From Dugong dugon (taxonomy: Eukaryota; Chordata; Mammalia; Sirenia; Dugongidae): 64,000 bases of DNA. The translations under genes and the position numbers were made by a program. Location: the NCBI GenBank assembly GCA_030035585.1, contig CM057460.1:131672714-131736713 (forward strand). The letters run 5' to 3'. Below are positions 45,502-57,376 of the stretch, one piece after another. The notes under the pieces were generated by a model. The model was not told the origin of the DNA and made no database searches. It was given only the letters and a program-made list of their open reading frames with translations. The stretch's first letter is position 1. Every line of letters begins with the position of its first letter.

Positions 45502-47075
45502 AATCACAGACAGCTTTTTTTGTGTTTTGTTTACATTTATATCCCCTATCCATTACATTTAGTATCTGATTTACTGTTGTGCTGACACTTTCTTCTCATT
45601 TTTTGTTAGAATATGCTTCTTAGATCTGCAGTCAATAGTACAAGATTTGCTTTGACTATTCATTACTTTTCTAAGTTGGATGCGTATGATATTCTGTTGA
45701 CACAGCCTTAGCTTACGTATCATTGACTGTTTAGAGAGTCACTTCACTACAACTTTGTATTACATTTTCATTAAACTAAAATACCAGCTCTTAGTCATAT
45801 ATTTTTCAGTATTCATTCATCCTTTAATTTATCCATTTAACAAATATGAACTGAGAATTATGTGTTAGGAATTCTATACAGAAGTGGGATTTATACAGCT
45901 TACAGTCTAAAAAAGACTGACAATGAATCAATTAAAATAGAGTGTGATAAATTTTATGTTAGATTGGGTTGGAAGGAAGATAGGAGGAGGATAAAATAAA
46001 ATCTTTCTCCAAACACAGCCCAGCATTGCAATTTGGCATAGTCACGCTATATCATGGTGTATTCAGTCCGGCCATTTGAAATCTGGAACTCAGTATACAT
46101 GGCAAGAAAGAAAGAAGTGTGAAGCAGAAGTGTTGTTGTGATTATTATTATTATTACCACATTAAGAATTTAGATACTGTCCTGCAGGTGATGGTAAGCA
46201 AATAAGGGGTTTTATGCAAGGAAGTGAGAATATAAGGCTTATACTCTTAAAATATTACTCTGTCAATGACTAGGAAGAATAGATTAGAAGACTGAAGAAG
46301 GTAAATTGTACACTCACACATTCTAGATAAAATTGGAGATGGAATAACGTAAAATTAAGAGCACAGGCTTTTGAATAAGAAACCCCAAGGTAAATCTATT
46401 AGATTGTTAGCCTCATAAAGTTCTTTTAATGTCTTTTGTAGGGTTGAGTCTTGCAATCTAAGGTGTGGCAAAAATCGAATTATAAACTTTAGGAAAATTA
46501 TATAATAAAGGTTACTATCTTATACTATTGGATCATTAAAGGATGAAAACTTCAAGCAGTTCATGCTTTTTTCCCCCAGTGTCTGTAAAATATTTTCACC
46601 TATAGAAAGTTTCTTTCTACAATTAAATTGCATTTGCTTAGAATACATTTTTAACACTTCAAAATTTCTTCAAAGTCTTTATCAGGAACTACTTGTAACT
46701 CAAATAATTAGGAATGGTAATAGGATATATTAAATTCCAGCTTTAAAAGGTATTACATAAGCTTCTTGTCTGGCCCACCTTCTAATTACTCTCAAAAGTA
46801 GTAACTAGGCATCAATTCTATAAATACTAACATTGTTGTCTTGGGAGACAGTTTCAAGACAGAAATAGACAGTTTTGGATAACCTCCTCCAGTACTTCAT
46901 TTCAGCCTCTTAAAAGTGTGTATTTGTAGCAGAGCCAGGACACTCATCTGCCCAAAGCATTTAACTACAGGTGACAATGGTGTTTCCTGAGCTTCTGGTA
47001 CCTAAACTATATGGATTATCCTTGTTCAATCTTCTTTTCAGAGCAGACACAGGAATATTTTTAAAAGGTAAAATA
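45502..47075. other. Mostly unassigned sequence
   Basis: No gene. ATT repeats at about 46,143-46,156. 45,840-45,960 may be an L2/MIR-type remnant ('tgtgttaggaattctatac', 'cttacagtctaaa'). Confidence 0.4.
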
Positions 47076-47390
47076 AATCTAGTAGCACTCGTCTCTCTTA
47101 AAATCCTTCCAAAGCCTACTGGTACTCTTGAGATAAACTCCAACTTCATACCATTTCTGCAGGGTCCTCCATGATCTGGCTTTGCCTTCTCTCTCTCAAT
47201 ATTCTCCGTTAAACCAGAGGTCCTGTGGTTCCTCAAACACACAAAGCTCTCACTTACTTCAGAATCCACCCCCCAAAGTGTTCCCACAGTGTGACACTCT
47301 CTTCTCTACTAAGTACTTGACTAATCCCTGCCAACCTTCAGATCTCAACACAACCATGTCTTCCTGACTTTCTTTAAAAAGGGAGACCAA
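47076..47390 (+). mobile_element. L2-like ancient LINE remnant (tentative)
   Basis: Order of features: 'aatccttccaaagcctac', 'gggtcctccatgatctggc', 'gttcctcaaacacacaaagc', 'aaccttcagatctcaaca'. This matches what I remember of the L2 3' region. The 108-codon minus-strand frame at 46961-47287 over it is an artefact. Confidence 0.45.
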
Positions 47391-47759
47391 GAGAAAGATG
47401 GAATTTCTGGGGACATCAAAAGAGGATGCATGGGCCTTCTCTCTGGGAAGTGCCTGTCAAGTTAATTCTGCTCCAACACACACGCTACATTGTCAATTTT
47501 CAAATTTCTTGGACAACTTCTCTGGTTGACAGAGTTTGGAAAAAAAAAATTTTAAGGGAGTAGGTTTGAGAGGGCAGAGGCCAAGTCACATGGCAATTAA
47601 TAGTCAATGTGTCTCCTGTGTGGGGGATGTTTTTGAGAGAAGAGGGAATCACTGAGGTGAGAAAGCCAGCAGAGTATACAATACTCTTTTCATAGATTAT
47701 TAGGGTAGGGTATGAAGCAGATAAAGGGCACAAGTGATTCTTTTTTTTCCCCAAAACTG
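47391..47759. other. Unassigned sequence
   Basis: No gene or recognised repeat. Confidence 0.45.
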
Positions 47760-49740
47760 TAAATCTTTTTTTCTGAATTTTTTTTATTTTGCTTTAAGTG
47801 AAAGTTTACAGTTAAGTCAGTTTCTCATACAAAAATTTATACACACATTGCTATGTGACCCTAGCTGCTCTCCCTATAATGTGACAGCACACTTCCCCTT
47901 TTGACCATGGATTTTCCATGTCCATTCAACCAGCTCCTGTCCTTTTTTGTCTTCTTATCTTGCCTCTGAACAGGAGCTGCCCATTTAGTCTCATGTATCT
48001 ACTTGAGCTAAGAAGCACTCTCTTCATCAGTATCATTTTATGTCCCATAGTCCAGTCTAATCTTTGTCTGAAGAGTTGGCTTTGGGAATGGTTTCAGTTC
48101 TGAGCTAATGGAGAGTCCAGGGGCCATGTCTTCTGGGGTTCCTCCAGTCTCAGTCAAACCATTAAGTCTGGTCTTTTTACTAGAATTTGACCTCTCTACC
48201 CCACTTTTCTCCTGCTCCATCAGGGACTGTCTGTTGTGTTCCCTGTCAGGGCAGTCATTTGTGGTAGCCGGGCACCATCTAGTTCTTCTGGTCTCAGGCT
48301 GATGGAGTCTCTGGTTTATGTGGCCCTTTCTGTCTCTTGGGCTAATATTTTCCTTGTGTCATTGGTGTTCTTCATTCTCCTTTGCTCCAGGTGGGTTGGG
48401 ATCAATTGATGTATCTTAGATGGCTGCTCGCTAGATTTTAAGACTCTAGATGCCACTCACCAAAGTGATGTAGAACATTTTCTTAATAAAATTTGTTATG
48501 ACAACTGACCTAGACGTCCCCTGAAACCATGGTCCCCAGGCCCCTGCCCCTGCTATTCCATCCCTTGAAGTGTTTGCTTGTACTCAGGAAACTTCCTAGC
48601 TTTTGGTTAAATCCAGTTGTGCTGACATCCCCTGTATTGTGTATTGTCCTTCCCTTCACCTAAGATAATTCTTATCTACTATCTACTTAGTGAATACCCC
48701 TGTCCCTCCCTCCCTTCTTCTGTGTTTAAACCATTTCTTTAGTTGTTATATTAGTGGTTTCATACAGTATTTTCCCTTTGTAATTGTAACTGACTAATTT
48801 CACTTAGCATAATACCTTCCAGGTTCATCCAAGTTATGAGATGGTTCACAGATTCAGTGTTGTTCTTTATCATTGTGTAGTATTCCATTATGTGAATATA
48901 CCATAATTTGTTTATCCATCTGTCCATTGATGAGCACCTAGGTTGTTTCCAATTTTTGCTATCGTGAACAGTGCTGCAATAAACATGATTGTGGATGTAT
49001 CTATTCGTGTGATGGCTCTTATTTCTCTAGGATCTATACCAAGGAATAGGATTGCTGGATCGTATGGTTTTTCTATTTCTAGCTTTCTACGGAAGCACCA
49101 GATCGATTTCCAAAGTGGTTGTTTCCAAAGTGGTTACATCCCCACCAGCAATGCATAAGTGTTCCAGTCTCTCCATGGCCTCTCTAACATTTATTATTTT
49201 GTGTTTTGTGGATTAATGCTAGTCTTGTTGGGGTGAGATGATTTCTTATTGTAGTTTTGATTTGCATTTCTCTAATGGCTAATGATCATGAGCATTTCCT
49301 CATGTAACTGGTAGCTGCCTGAATGTCTTTAGTGAAGTGCCTGTTCATATCCTCTGCCCATTTTTTAATCGGGTTATTTTTCTTTTTGTTTTTGAGGTTT
49401 TGCAGTATCTTGTAGATTTTAGAAATTGGACACTGACTGGATTTGTCACAGCCAAAAAAATTTTCCCAGTGTGTAGGTTGTCTTTTGACTCTTCTGGTGA
49501 AGTCTTTTGACAAGCGTAAGTGTTTGATTTTTAGGAGCTCCCAGTTATGTAGTTTCTCTTCTGGTGTTTGTACATTGTTACTTATGGTTTGTATTCTGTT
49601 TATGCCATGTATTAGGGCTCCTAGAATTGCCCCTATTTTTTCTTCCATGATCTTTATTGTTTTAGATTTTATATTTAGGTCTTTGAACCATTTTGAGTCA
49701 GTTTTTGTGCATGCTGTGAGGAATGGGTCATTTCTTTTCT
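47760..49740 (-). mobile_element. L1 LINE, older 3' UTR subfamily, 5'-truncated
   Basis: 3' UTR at 47,760 to about 48,800, with the same subfamily blocks as the plus-strand fragment at 44,001. The C-terminal ORF2 region continues to about 49,735 ('FLTACTKTDSKWFKDLNIK', '[19 protein letters not shown]', 'WENFFGCDKSSQCPISKIY'). It is cut at about 49,740, where another L1 tail begins. Confidence 0.8.
49286..49735 (-). pseudogene. L1 ORF2 C-terminal fragment
   Basis: Open for about 150 codons in ORF2 frame (after the RT domain). The frame continues upstream into the neighbouring L1 tail to 49,846, so its first 36 or so residues are translated UTR and poly-A ('KKLKKKR'). It is a junction artefact, not a real start. 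Confidence 0.8.
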
Positions 49741-49984
49741 TTTTTAATTTTTTTAATTGTACTTCAGGTGAAGGCTTACAGAACAAATAGTTTCTCATGA
49801 AACAGTAGTACACATATTGTTTTATGACATTGGTTAACAACCCCACAACACGTCAACCCACTAACTTCTCAACCTTTTTATTTTTTGGTGAAAATACACA
49901 TAACCAAAGATACACCATTTCAAAAATTTCTACATGCGCAGTTCAGTGACATTGACTACGCTCTTCCAATTGTGCTGTTATTCT
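49741..49984 (-). mobile_element. Two short L1 3' tails in series
   Basis: 49,757-49,877 is the terminal 120 bases of the L1 3' UTR subfamily seen at 13.8 kb, with a T-run before it. 49,878-49,984 is another L1 3'-end type ('ggtgaaaatacacataacc', 'ttcagtgacattgacta'). Both are 5'-truncated. Confidence 0.65.
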
Positions 49985-50907
49985 CACTTAAGATGAACGC
50001 TTACAGACCAAAATAGTTTCTCACTTAACAGTTACTACACATGTTGCCCTATGACAATGGTTAACAATCTCACAACACATCAGCAATATCCTTACTGAAT
50101 GTTGGGTTCCCTATCACCAGTTTCCTTGTCCCTTTCTGCCTTCTGGCCCTTGTCCAACCTCATTAGTCCAATTTCGTTTTATGGGGATGTCCACTCCCAG
50201 GCTAAACGGCGAACCTCAGAGATAACTTCACCACTGAGCTAAAAGGGTGTCTGGGGTCCATACTCTCAGGGTTTCTCCAGTCTCCTTTGGGCCAGTAAAT
50301 CTGGTCTTTTTTTTGTGTGTGTGAGTTAGAATTATGTTCTACATCCTTCTCCAGCTCTGTCCAGAACCCTCTGTTGTGATCCTGGTCAGAGCAGTCAGTG
50401 GTGGTAGCCGGGCACCATCTAGCTGTACTGGACTCAGGCTGGTGGTGGCCTTGGTAGCTGTGGACAATTAGTCCTTCGGACTAGTCTTTTCCTTGTATCC
50501 TCTTCTCTTCATTCTCCCTTGCTGCTGAAGGGATGAGACCAGTGGAGTATCTTAGATGGCTGCTCACATGCTTTTAAGACCCCAGACACTACCCACCAAG
50601 GTAGAATGTAGAGCGTTGTCTTTATAAGCTGTGTCATGCCAACTGAGCTACATGTTCCCAGAGACCATGGTCCCCACAGCCCTCTGCCCAGCAATTCAGT
50701 CCCTCAGGGAGTTTGGATGTGTCTATGGGGCTTCCATGAGCTTTCCTTGTACAAGTTGTGCTAGTTTCCCCTGTATTGTGTACTATCTCACCCTTCACCC
50801 AAGATACCACTTATCTATTGCCTATTTAGTATCCCCCCCCCATCCCTCCCATCCCTAGTAACCAACAAAGATTGTTACATTTGGCGTGTGAACTTTTTCA
50901 TGGGTTT

Positions 50908-52813
50908 TTACAATAGAGGTTTCATACAATATTTGTCCTTTTGTGATTGACTTATTTCACTTAGCATAATGTCCTCCAGTTTCATCCATGTTATGAGATG
51001 CTTCACAGATTCATTGTTGTTCTTTCTCCTTGCATAGTACTCCATTGTGTGTATGTACCATAGTTTGTTTATCCATTCATCTGTTGATGGGCATCTAGGT
51101 TGTTTCCATCGTTTTGCTATTGTGAACAATGCTGCCATGAATATAGGTGTGCATATGTCTATTCAAATGACGACTCTTATTTCTCTAGGATATATTCCTA
51201 GGAGTAGGATTGCTGGATCGAATTGTATGTCTATTTCTAGCTTTCTGAGGAAGTTCCATATCATTTTCCAAAATGGTTATATCATTTTGCATTCCCACCA
51301 GCAGTGCATAAGAGTTCCCAACTCTCCGCAGCCCCTCCAACATTTGTGATTTCCAGTGTTTTTGATTCGTGCCAGTAATGCTGGGGTGAGATGGTATCTC
51401 ATTGTGGTTTTAATTTGCATTTCTCTAATGGCTAGTGATCGCGAGCATTTCCTCATGTGTCTGTTGGCCATTTGAATGTCTTCTTTGGTGAAGTGTCTGT
51501 GTATTTCCTTTGCCCATTTTTTAACAGGATTATTTTTCTTTTTGTTGTAGAGGTGTTGGATTTTCCTGTAGATTATGGAGATTAGACTTTGACTTGTATT
51601 ATCCAAAATCTTTTTCCCAGTCTGTAGGTTCTCTTTTTACTCTTTTGGTGAAGTCTTTTGAAGAGCATAGGTATTTGATTTTTAGAAGATCCCAGTATCT
51701 AGCTTATCTATTGGGGTTTGTGAGTTGATGGTTATGGTTTGTATCCTGTTAATGCCATGTGTTAAGGCCTGTAGTGTTGGTCCTATTTTTTCTTTGATGA
51801 ACTTTATAGTTTTAGGCTTTATATTCAGGTCTTTGATACATTTTGAAGTAGTTTTTGTATACAGCATGAGGTATGGGTCCTGTTTCTTTTTTTTGAAGAA
51901 GGATATCCAGTTTTGCCAGCACCATTTGTTAAAAAGACTGTCTTTTCCCCATTTGATGGACTTTGGGCCCTTGTCGAAGATCAGGTGACTGTAGGTGGAT
52001 GGATTTACATCTGGGTTCTCAGTTCTGTTCCATTGGTCAATGTGTCTGTTGTTGTACCAGTACCAAGCTGTTTTGACTACTGTAGCTGTATAGTAGGTTC
52101 TGAGGTCAGGTAGTGTGAGTCCTCCAACTTTATTCTTCTTCAGTAGTGCTTTACCTATTTGGGACTTCTTCCCTTTCCATATAAAGTTCATGATTAGTTT
52201 TTCCTTATCTTTGAAGAATGTTATTGGTATTTGAATCGGGATTGCACTGTATTTGTAAATTTCTTTGGGTAGAATTGTCATTTTCACAATGTTGAGTCTG
52301 CCTATCCATGAGCGTGGTATATTTTTCCATATATGTAGATCCCTTTGGGTTTCATGCAGTAGTGTTTTGTAATTTTATTTGTATAGGTCTTTTCCGTCCC
52401 TGGTCAGATTTATTCCTAAGTATTTTATCTTTTTAGGGGCTATTGAAAATGGTATTGTTTTCCTGATTTCCTTTTTCATCTTTCTCCTTATTGATGTATA
52501 CCAATCCAACTGATTTTTGAATGTTTATCTTGTATCCTGCTACTCTGCTGAATCTTTCTATTAGTTCCAGTAGATTTCTCATGGAGTCTTTAGGATTTTC
52601 TATGTATAGTATCATATCATCTGCAAACATGGGCAGTTCAACTTCTTTATTACCAATTTGGATGCCCTTTATTTCTTTTTCTTGCCCTATTGCTCTAGCT
52701 AGAACTTCCAGCACGATGTTAAATAGGAGTGGTGATAAAGGACATCCTTGTCTTGTTCCTGTTTTCAAGGGGAATGTTTTCAGCCTCTCTGCATTAAGAA
52801 TGATGTTGGCCAT
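50908..52813 (-). pseudogene. L1 ORF2 RT and C-terminal relic
   Basis: 52813-52433: RT core with '[20 protein letters not shown]' and '[19 protein letters not shown]' (both catalytic aspartates kept). 52287-51682 (201 codons): RT thumb and following region ('FIWKGKKSQIGKALLKKNK', 'GGLTLPDLRTYYTATVVKTA'). 51606-51277: '[20 protein letters not shown]', the cysteine/histidine region. 51138-50908: ORF2 end. Frameshifts separate the pieces. Confidence 0.88.
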
Positions 52814-53754
52814 CAGTTTTACATAGATGCACTTTACTAGGTTGAGAAATTTCCCTTCTATACCTATTTTATTGAGAGTTTTTATCAGGAATGGGTGTTA
52901 GACTTTGTCAAATGCCTTTTATGTGTCAACTGAGATGTTCATGTGATTCTTTTCTTTCCTTTTATTTATGTGGTGGATTATGTTCATTGATTTTCTAATG
53001 TTGAACCATCCTTGCATACTGGTATGAATCCTACTTGGTCGTGGTGTATTATTTTTTTGATATGATGCTGAATTCTATTGGCTAGTATTTTGTTAAGTAT
53101 TTTTGCATCTATACTCATGAGAGATATTGGTCTGTAATTTTCTTTTTTTGGGATGTCTTTGCCTGGTTTTGGTATTAGCGTTATGCTGGCTTCATATAAT
53201 GAATTTGGAAGTGTTGCTTCCTCTTCTATGCTCTGAAATAGCTTGAGTAGAACTGGTACAAGCTCTTCTGTAAATGTTTTGTAGAATTCTCCAGTGAAGC
53301 CATCTGGGCCAGGGCTTTTTTGGTTAGGAGTTTTGTTTTATTACCTTTTCAATCTCTTCTCTTGTTATGGGTCTGTTCAGATTTTCAGCATCACTTTGTT
53401 GTAGTTTGGGTAGGTAGTGTGTTTCTAGAAATTTTCCATTTTCTCTGGGTTTTCAAGTTTTTTGGAGTATAGTTTTTCATAATATTCTGTTATAATCCTT
53501 TTTATTTCCATTGGGTCTGTTGTAATGTCCCCCATTTCATTTCTTATTTGGGTTATTTGAGTCCTCTCCTGTTTTTCTTTTGTCAGTCTGGCCAGAGGTT
53601 TGTCGATTTGGTTGATTCTTTCAAAGAACCAACTTTGGGTTTTGTTGATTTTTTCTATTGTTTTTCTCTTCTCTATTTCATTTAATTCTGCTCTGATCTT
53701 TATTATTTCCTTTCTTTTGGTGGCTGTGGGGTGTTTTTTTTTGCTGTACTCTAT

Positions 53755-54645
53755 TTATTTGAGTTGTGTAGTTAATGTTTTGATTTTGTCCCTTTCTTTT
53801 TTTTTGATGTGTGCATCTATTGCTATAAATTGTCCTCTGAGGACTGCCTTTGCTGTGTCCCAAAGGTTTTGGTATGATGTGTTTTCATTCTCAGTTGATT
53901 CTAGGAATTTTTTGATTATATCTCTGATTTCTTCTATTACCCAGTGATGTGTAAGCAGGGTATTATTCAGTTTCCATGTAGTTGATTTTTTTTCCTTGCT
54001 CTTTCTAGTGTTAATTTCTACCTTGATGGCATTGTGGTCAGAGAAGATACTTTGAATTATCTCAACGTTTTGGATCTTGTTGAGGATTGCTCTGTGGCCT
54101 AAGATGTGGTCTATTCTGGAGAATGTTCCATGTGCATTGGAAAAAAATGTGTACTTTGCAGCGGTTGGATGGAGTGTTCTATATATGTCTATGAGGTCAA
54201 GTTGGCTGATTGTGCCCTTTAGGTCCTCTGTATCTTTGCTGAGTTTCTTCTTAGCTGTTCTGTCCTTTACTGAGAGTGGTGTGTTGAAGTCTCCTACTAT
54301 TATTGTGGAACTGTCAATTTCTCTTTTCATTGTTGTTAGAGTTTGTTTTATGTATTTTGGAGGCCTGTCATTGGGTGTGTAGATGTTTATTATGGTTATG
54401 TCTTCATGATGGATCGTCCCCTTAATCATTATATAGTGTCCTTCTTTGTCTTTTATGGTGGATTTTGTTTTAAAATTTATTTTATCTGAGATTAGAATTG
54501 CCACTCCTGCTCTTTTTTGGTAGTTGTTAGCTTGATATATTTTTCTCCAACTTTTGACTTTTAATAAATTCACATCTTTGTTTCTAAGGTGTGTCTCTTG
54601 TAGACAGTATATTGATGGATCCTGTTTTCTTATCCATTCTGTCAC
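53755..54645 (-). pseudogene. L1 ORF2 endonuclease, 296-codon continuous frame
   Basis: An APE-type endonuclease that nicks target DNA. Motifs: QETH at residues 16-19, GDFN at 118-121, 'SRIDHILG' at 176-183 and SDHNAI at 202-207, so the catalytic set is present. The first methionine shown is internal: L1 ORF2 normally begins some 20 residues earlier, and a stop lies upstream. Downstream the frame breaks before the RT domain. Confidence 0.88.
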
Positions 54646-55186
54646 TCTCCGTCTCTTTATGGGTGCATTGAGTCATTTACATTAAGTGTAATTATTGATA
54701 AATGTGAGTTTGTTCTGTCATTTTGTAGTGCTTTTTTTTTGAGGTGATGACATTTTCTTTGTTCTTCTTACTCTCTTGTGCTGATTTATTTTTGTTTCTG
54801 GATTTTTTTTTCCATTTCTTTTGTTTTTGTAGGTTTTGTTTTTGCTGAGACTTTATGTTTTTCCTCCTTTTTTTTTATGAGTATGTTTGTTAACTTTTTT
54901 TGTGGTTACCATGAATTTTACGCTTATCTCTCTAAGTTTGAAGCAGTCTACCATTACTTGGTATCACCTTGCCTTCCTCTCCATTAGAAGGTTCTATACC
55001 TATGCCGTTTATTCCCTGTTTTATTGTTTGATGTTGTTTTCATTTACGGATTAACTGCTCTGATTCCCTGTTGTATTTCTTTTGGTTTTGGATAGTCCTC
55101 AAGAGGTCATTTCCTAGATTGGTATCTGGCTGGTACGATCCTGCATCATAGATTCTGCTTTTGAGCTGAAGCTGTTTGTCCTCAGA

Positions 55187-55438
55187 TCAAAGAACTCCCC
55201 TTAATAATTCTTGTAAGTTTGGTTTGACTTTTACATATTCCCTTAATTTCTGTTTATCTGGAAATGACCTAATTTCACCATCAAACTTGAATGAGAGTTT
55301 TTCAGGATATATTTTTCTTGGCTGGCGATTTTTTTCTTTCAAGATTTTATATATGTCTTCCCATTGCCTTCTTGCCTGCATGGTTTCTGCTGAATAATCT
55401 GAGCTTAGTCTTATTGTTTCTCTTCTGTATGTGATCAT
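55187..55438 (-). pseudogene. L1 ORF1 C-terminal fragment
   Basis: 'QARRQWEDIYKILKEKNRQP', 'KLSFKFDGEIRSFPDKQKLR' and 'KPNLQELLRGVL' are the ORF1 C-terminal domain. The frame ends at the element's truncation point, 55,442. Confidence 0.85.
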
Positions 55439-55444
55439 TTCTTT

Positions 55445-55866
55445 TTGTTTTGCAGATGGATATCCAGTTATGCCACCACTGTTTGTTTAAGAGGCTGTCT
55501 TTTCCCCGATTAATGGACTTTGGGCTTTTTTCAGATGCTCATAGGTGGATGAATTTACATCTGGATTCTCAATTCTATTCTGTTGTTCTATGTATCTGTT
55601 GTTTGTACCCGTACCAGGCTGTTTTGACTACTGTGGTGGTATAATCAGTTCTAAAATCAGGTAGTGTGAGGCCTCCCACTTTGTTCTTCTTCTTGAGTAA
55701 TGCTTTGCTTATTTGGGGCTTCTTCCCTTTCCATATGAATTTGGTGATTTGTTTCTCCATCTCATTAAAAAATGCTGTTGGAATTTGGATAGCGATTGCA
55801 TTGTATCTGTAGATCGCTTTGGGTAGAATAGACATTTTCACAATGTTGAGTCTTCCTATCCTTGAG
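55445..55866 (-). mobile_element. L1 ORF2 fragment abutting the previous L1
   Basis: An internal piece of ORF2 ('[20 protein letters not shown]', '[20 protein letters not shown]', '[20 protein letters not shown]') with neither L1 end present. It is homologous to about 51,895-52,310 of the neighbouring copy but clearly diverged, so it is a separate insertion rather than part of it. Confidence 0.75.
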
Positions 55867-55992
55867 GCACAAGTCATTCTTGACATGCTTCTAAGACTCA
55901 TTCTGATCAAGCCAGAATACCCTTCCCCACTACTTTTTCCCCAATGTTAATGATTATATAACATTCTTATTTATGTCCACTAAGTTCAGTTG

Positions 55993-56154
55993 GAGCCCTG
56001 GTGACACAGTGGTTAAAAGTTATGGCAAGATACAGCTGCTAAGTAAAAGGTCAGCAGTTCAAATCCAGCAGCTGCTCCTTGGAAACCCTATGGGGCAGTT
56101 CTATTTTGTCCTATAGGTTCACTATGGGTCAGAATCAACTCAACAGTGATGGGT
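55993..56154 (+). mobile_element. AfroSINE with perfect duplication
   Basis: Starts 'gagccctggtgacacag', ends 'caacagtgatgggt'. Flanked by TAAGTTCAGTTG at 55981-55992 and 56155-56166, identical over 12 bases. There is a small insertion after the head ('aagatacag'). Confidence 0.9.
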
Positions 56155-56272
56155 TAAGTTCAGTTGACATACTAGTCTCTCCAAGAGTTTACCAATTGTA
56201 TTCTTTATTACTAGCACAGTTGCTAAAATCATGATTGGATAAGTCGTTGTCAAAGTTCTTCCATTGCAGGGT

Positions 56273-56970
56273 TATTGCTGTTGTTGTTAAGTGCTGTTGA
56301 GTCAGTTCCGATTCATAGCAACCCTATGTACAACAGAACACACTGCCCAGTCCTGTGGCATCCTCACAATCCTTGCTATGCTTGAGCCCATTGTTGCAGC
56401 CACTGTGTCAATCCATCTCGTTGAGAGTCTTCTTCTTTTTTGTAGACCCTCGACTTTACCAAGTATGATGTCCTTCTCCAGGGACTGCTCCCTCTTGATA
56501 ACATATCCAAAGTATGTGAGACAAAGTCTCACCATCCTTGCTTCAAAGGAGCATTCTTGCTGTACTTCTTCCAGGATAGATTTATTTTTTGGTGGTCCCT
56601 GGTATATTCAGTATATTTTTCACCAACACTGTAACTCAAAGGCATCAATTTCTCTTCCATCTTCCTTATTCATTGTCCAGCTTTCACATGCACATGAAGT
56701 GATTGAAAACAACATGGCTTTGTTCAAGCGCACCTTAGTCCTTGAAGTGATATCTTTGCTTTTTAACACTTTAAAGAGATCTTTTGCAGTAGATTTGCCC
56801 AATGTAATGCATCCTTTGATTTCTTTACTGCTTTGTCCATGGCATTGATTGTGGATCCAAGTAAAACTAAGCCTTGACAACTTCAATATTGTTTTCCATT
56901 TATCATGATGCTGCTTATTGGTCCAGTTGTGAGGATTTTTGTTTTCTTTATGTTGGGGTGTATTCCATAC
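56273..56970 (-). mobile_element. RTE LINE, 5'-truncated
   Basis: RTE 3' end of about 0.7 kb, flanked by TGCAGGGT (56265-56272 and 56971-56978). The long plus-strand frame at 56291-56848 (185 codons) is antisense to RTE and is not a gene. The true coding strand has broken frames at 56302-56535 and 56620-57024. Confidence 0.85.
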
Positions 56971-57165
56971 TGCAGGGTGGGCCATTATTTCAGCTAATTT
57001 AGTAACTGTTATATACTTCAACATGAGTAAAGTCCATGAGATGTGTACTTTGTTACATTAGTAACGTTATTTCACTTGCCTAAAGCTAACTTTTTAAAAT
57101 TTATCACAAATGGACCTGAGAACAGGAAATACCACTCAGGATTCTGAGCTAAATATTCAGTCATC

Positions 57166-57376
57166 TAAAAAAAACCAAACTCACTGTTATCAAGTCAATT
57201 CCAACTCACAGTGACCCTATAGGACAGAGTAGAACTGCCCCATTGGGTTTGCAAGATTATAAATCTTACAGAAGCCGAATGCCACATCCAGCTCCCGTGG
57301 AGCAGCTGGTGGGTTTGAACCACTGACCTTTCAGCTAGCAGTGGAGTGCTTTAACCATCATGCCACCAGGGCTCTT
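57166..57376 (-). mobile_element. AfroSINE (long subfamily)
   Basis: Tail with A-run at left ('aaaaaaaaccaaac'), 'gtcaattccaactcacagtg', the extra 'ttacagaagc' block, and head ('ccaccagggctc') at right. No clear duplication found. Confidence 0.85.

Larger units (their letters stand above)
49985..55442 (-). mobile_element. L1 LINE, 5'-truncated in ORF1, 5.46 kb
   Basis: Minus strand: 3' UTR 49,985-50,907; ORF2 relic 50,908 to about 54,700; ORF1 C-terminal part to 55,442, where it stops abruptly against another L1 fragment. It is the same lineage as the 13.8-22.5 kb L1 and gives the uninterrupted version of the site used by the provirus (54185-54189). Confidence 0.88.

Noticed and set aside
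46961-47287. 108-codon minus-strand frame
   Set aside because: Overlaps an L2-like remnant in antisense; no protein family recognised.
56291-56848. 185-codon plus-strand frame, the second longest intact-looking frame outside L1
   Set aside because: It is the antisense strand of the RTE C-terminal region; similar antisense frames occur at 29390-29668 and 37115-37351.
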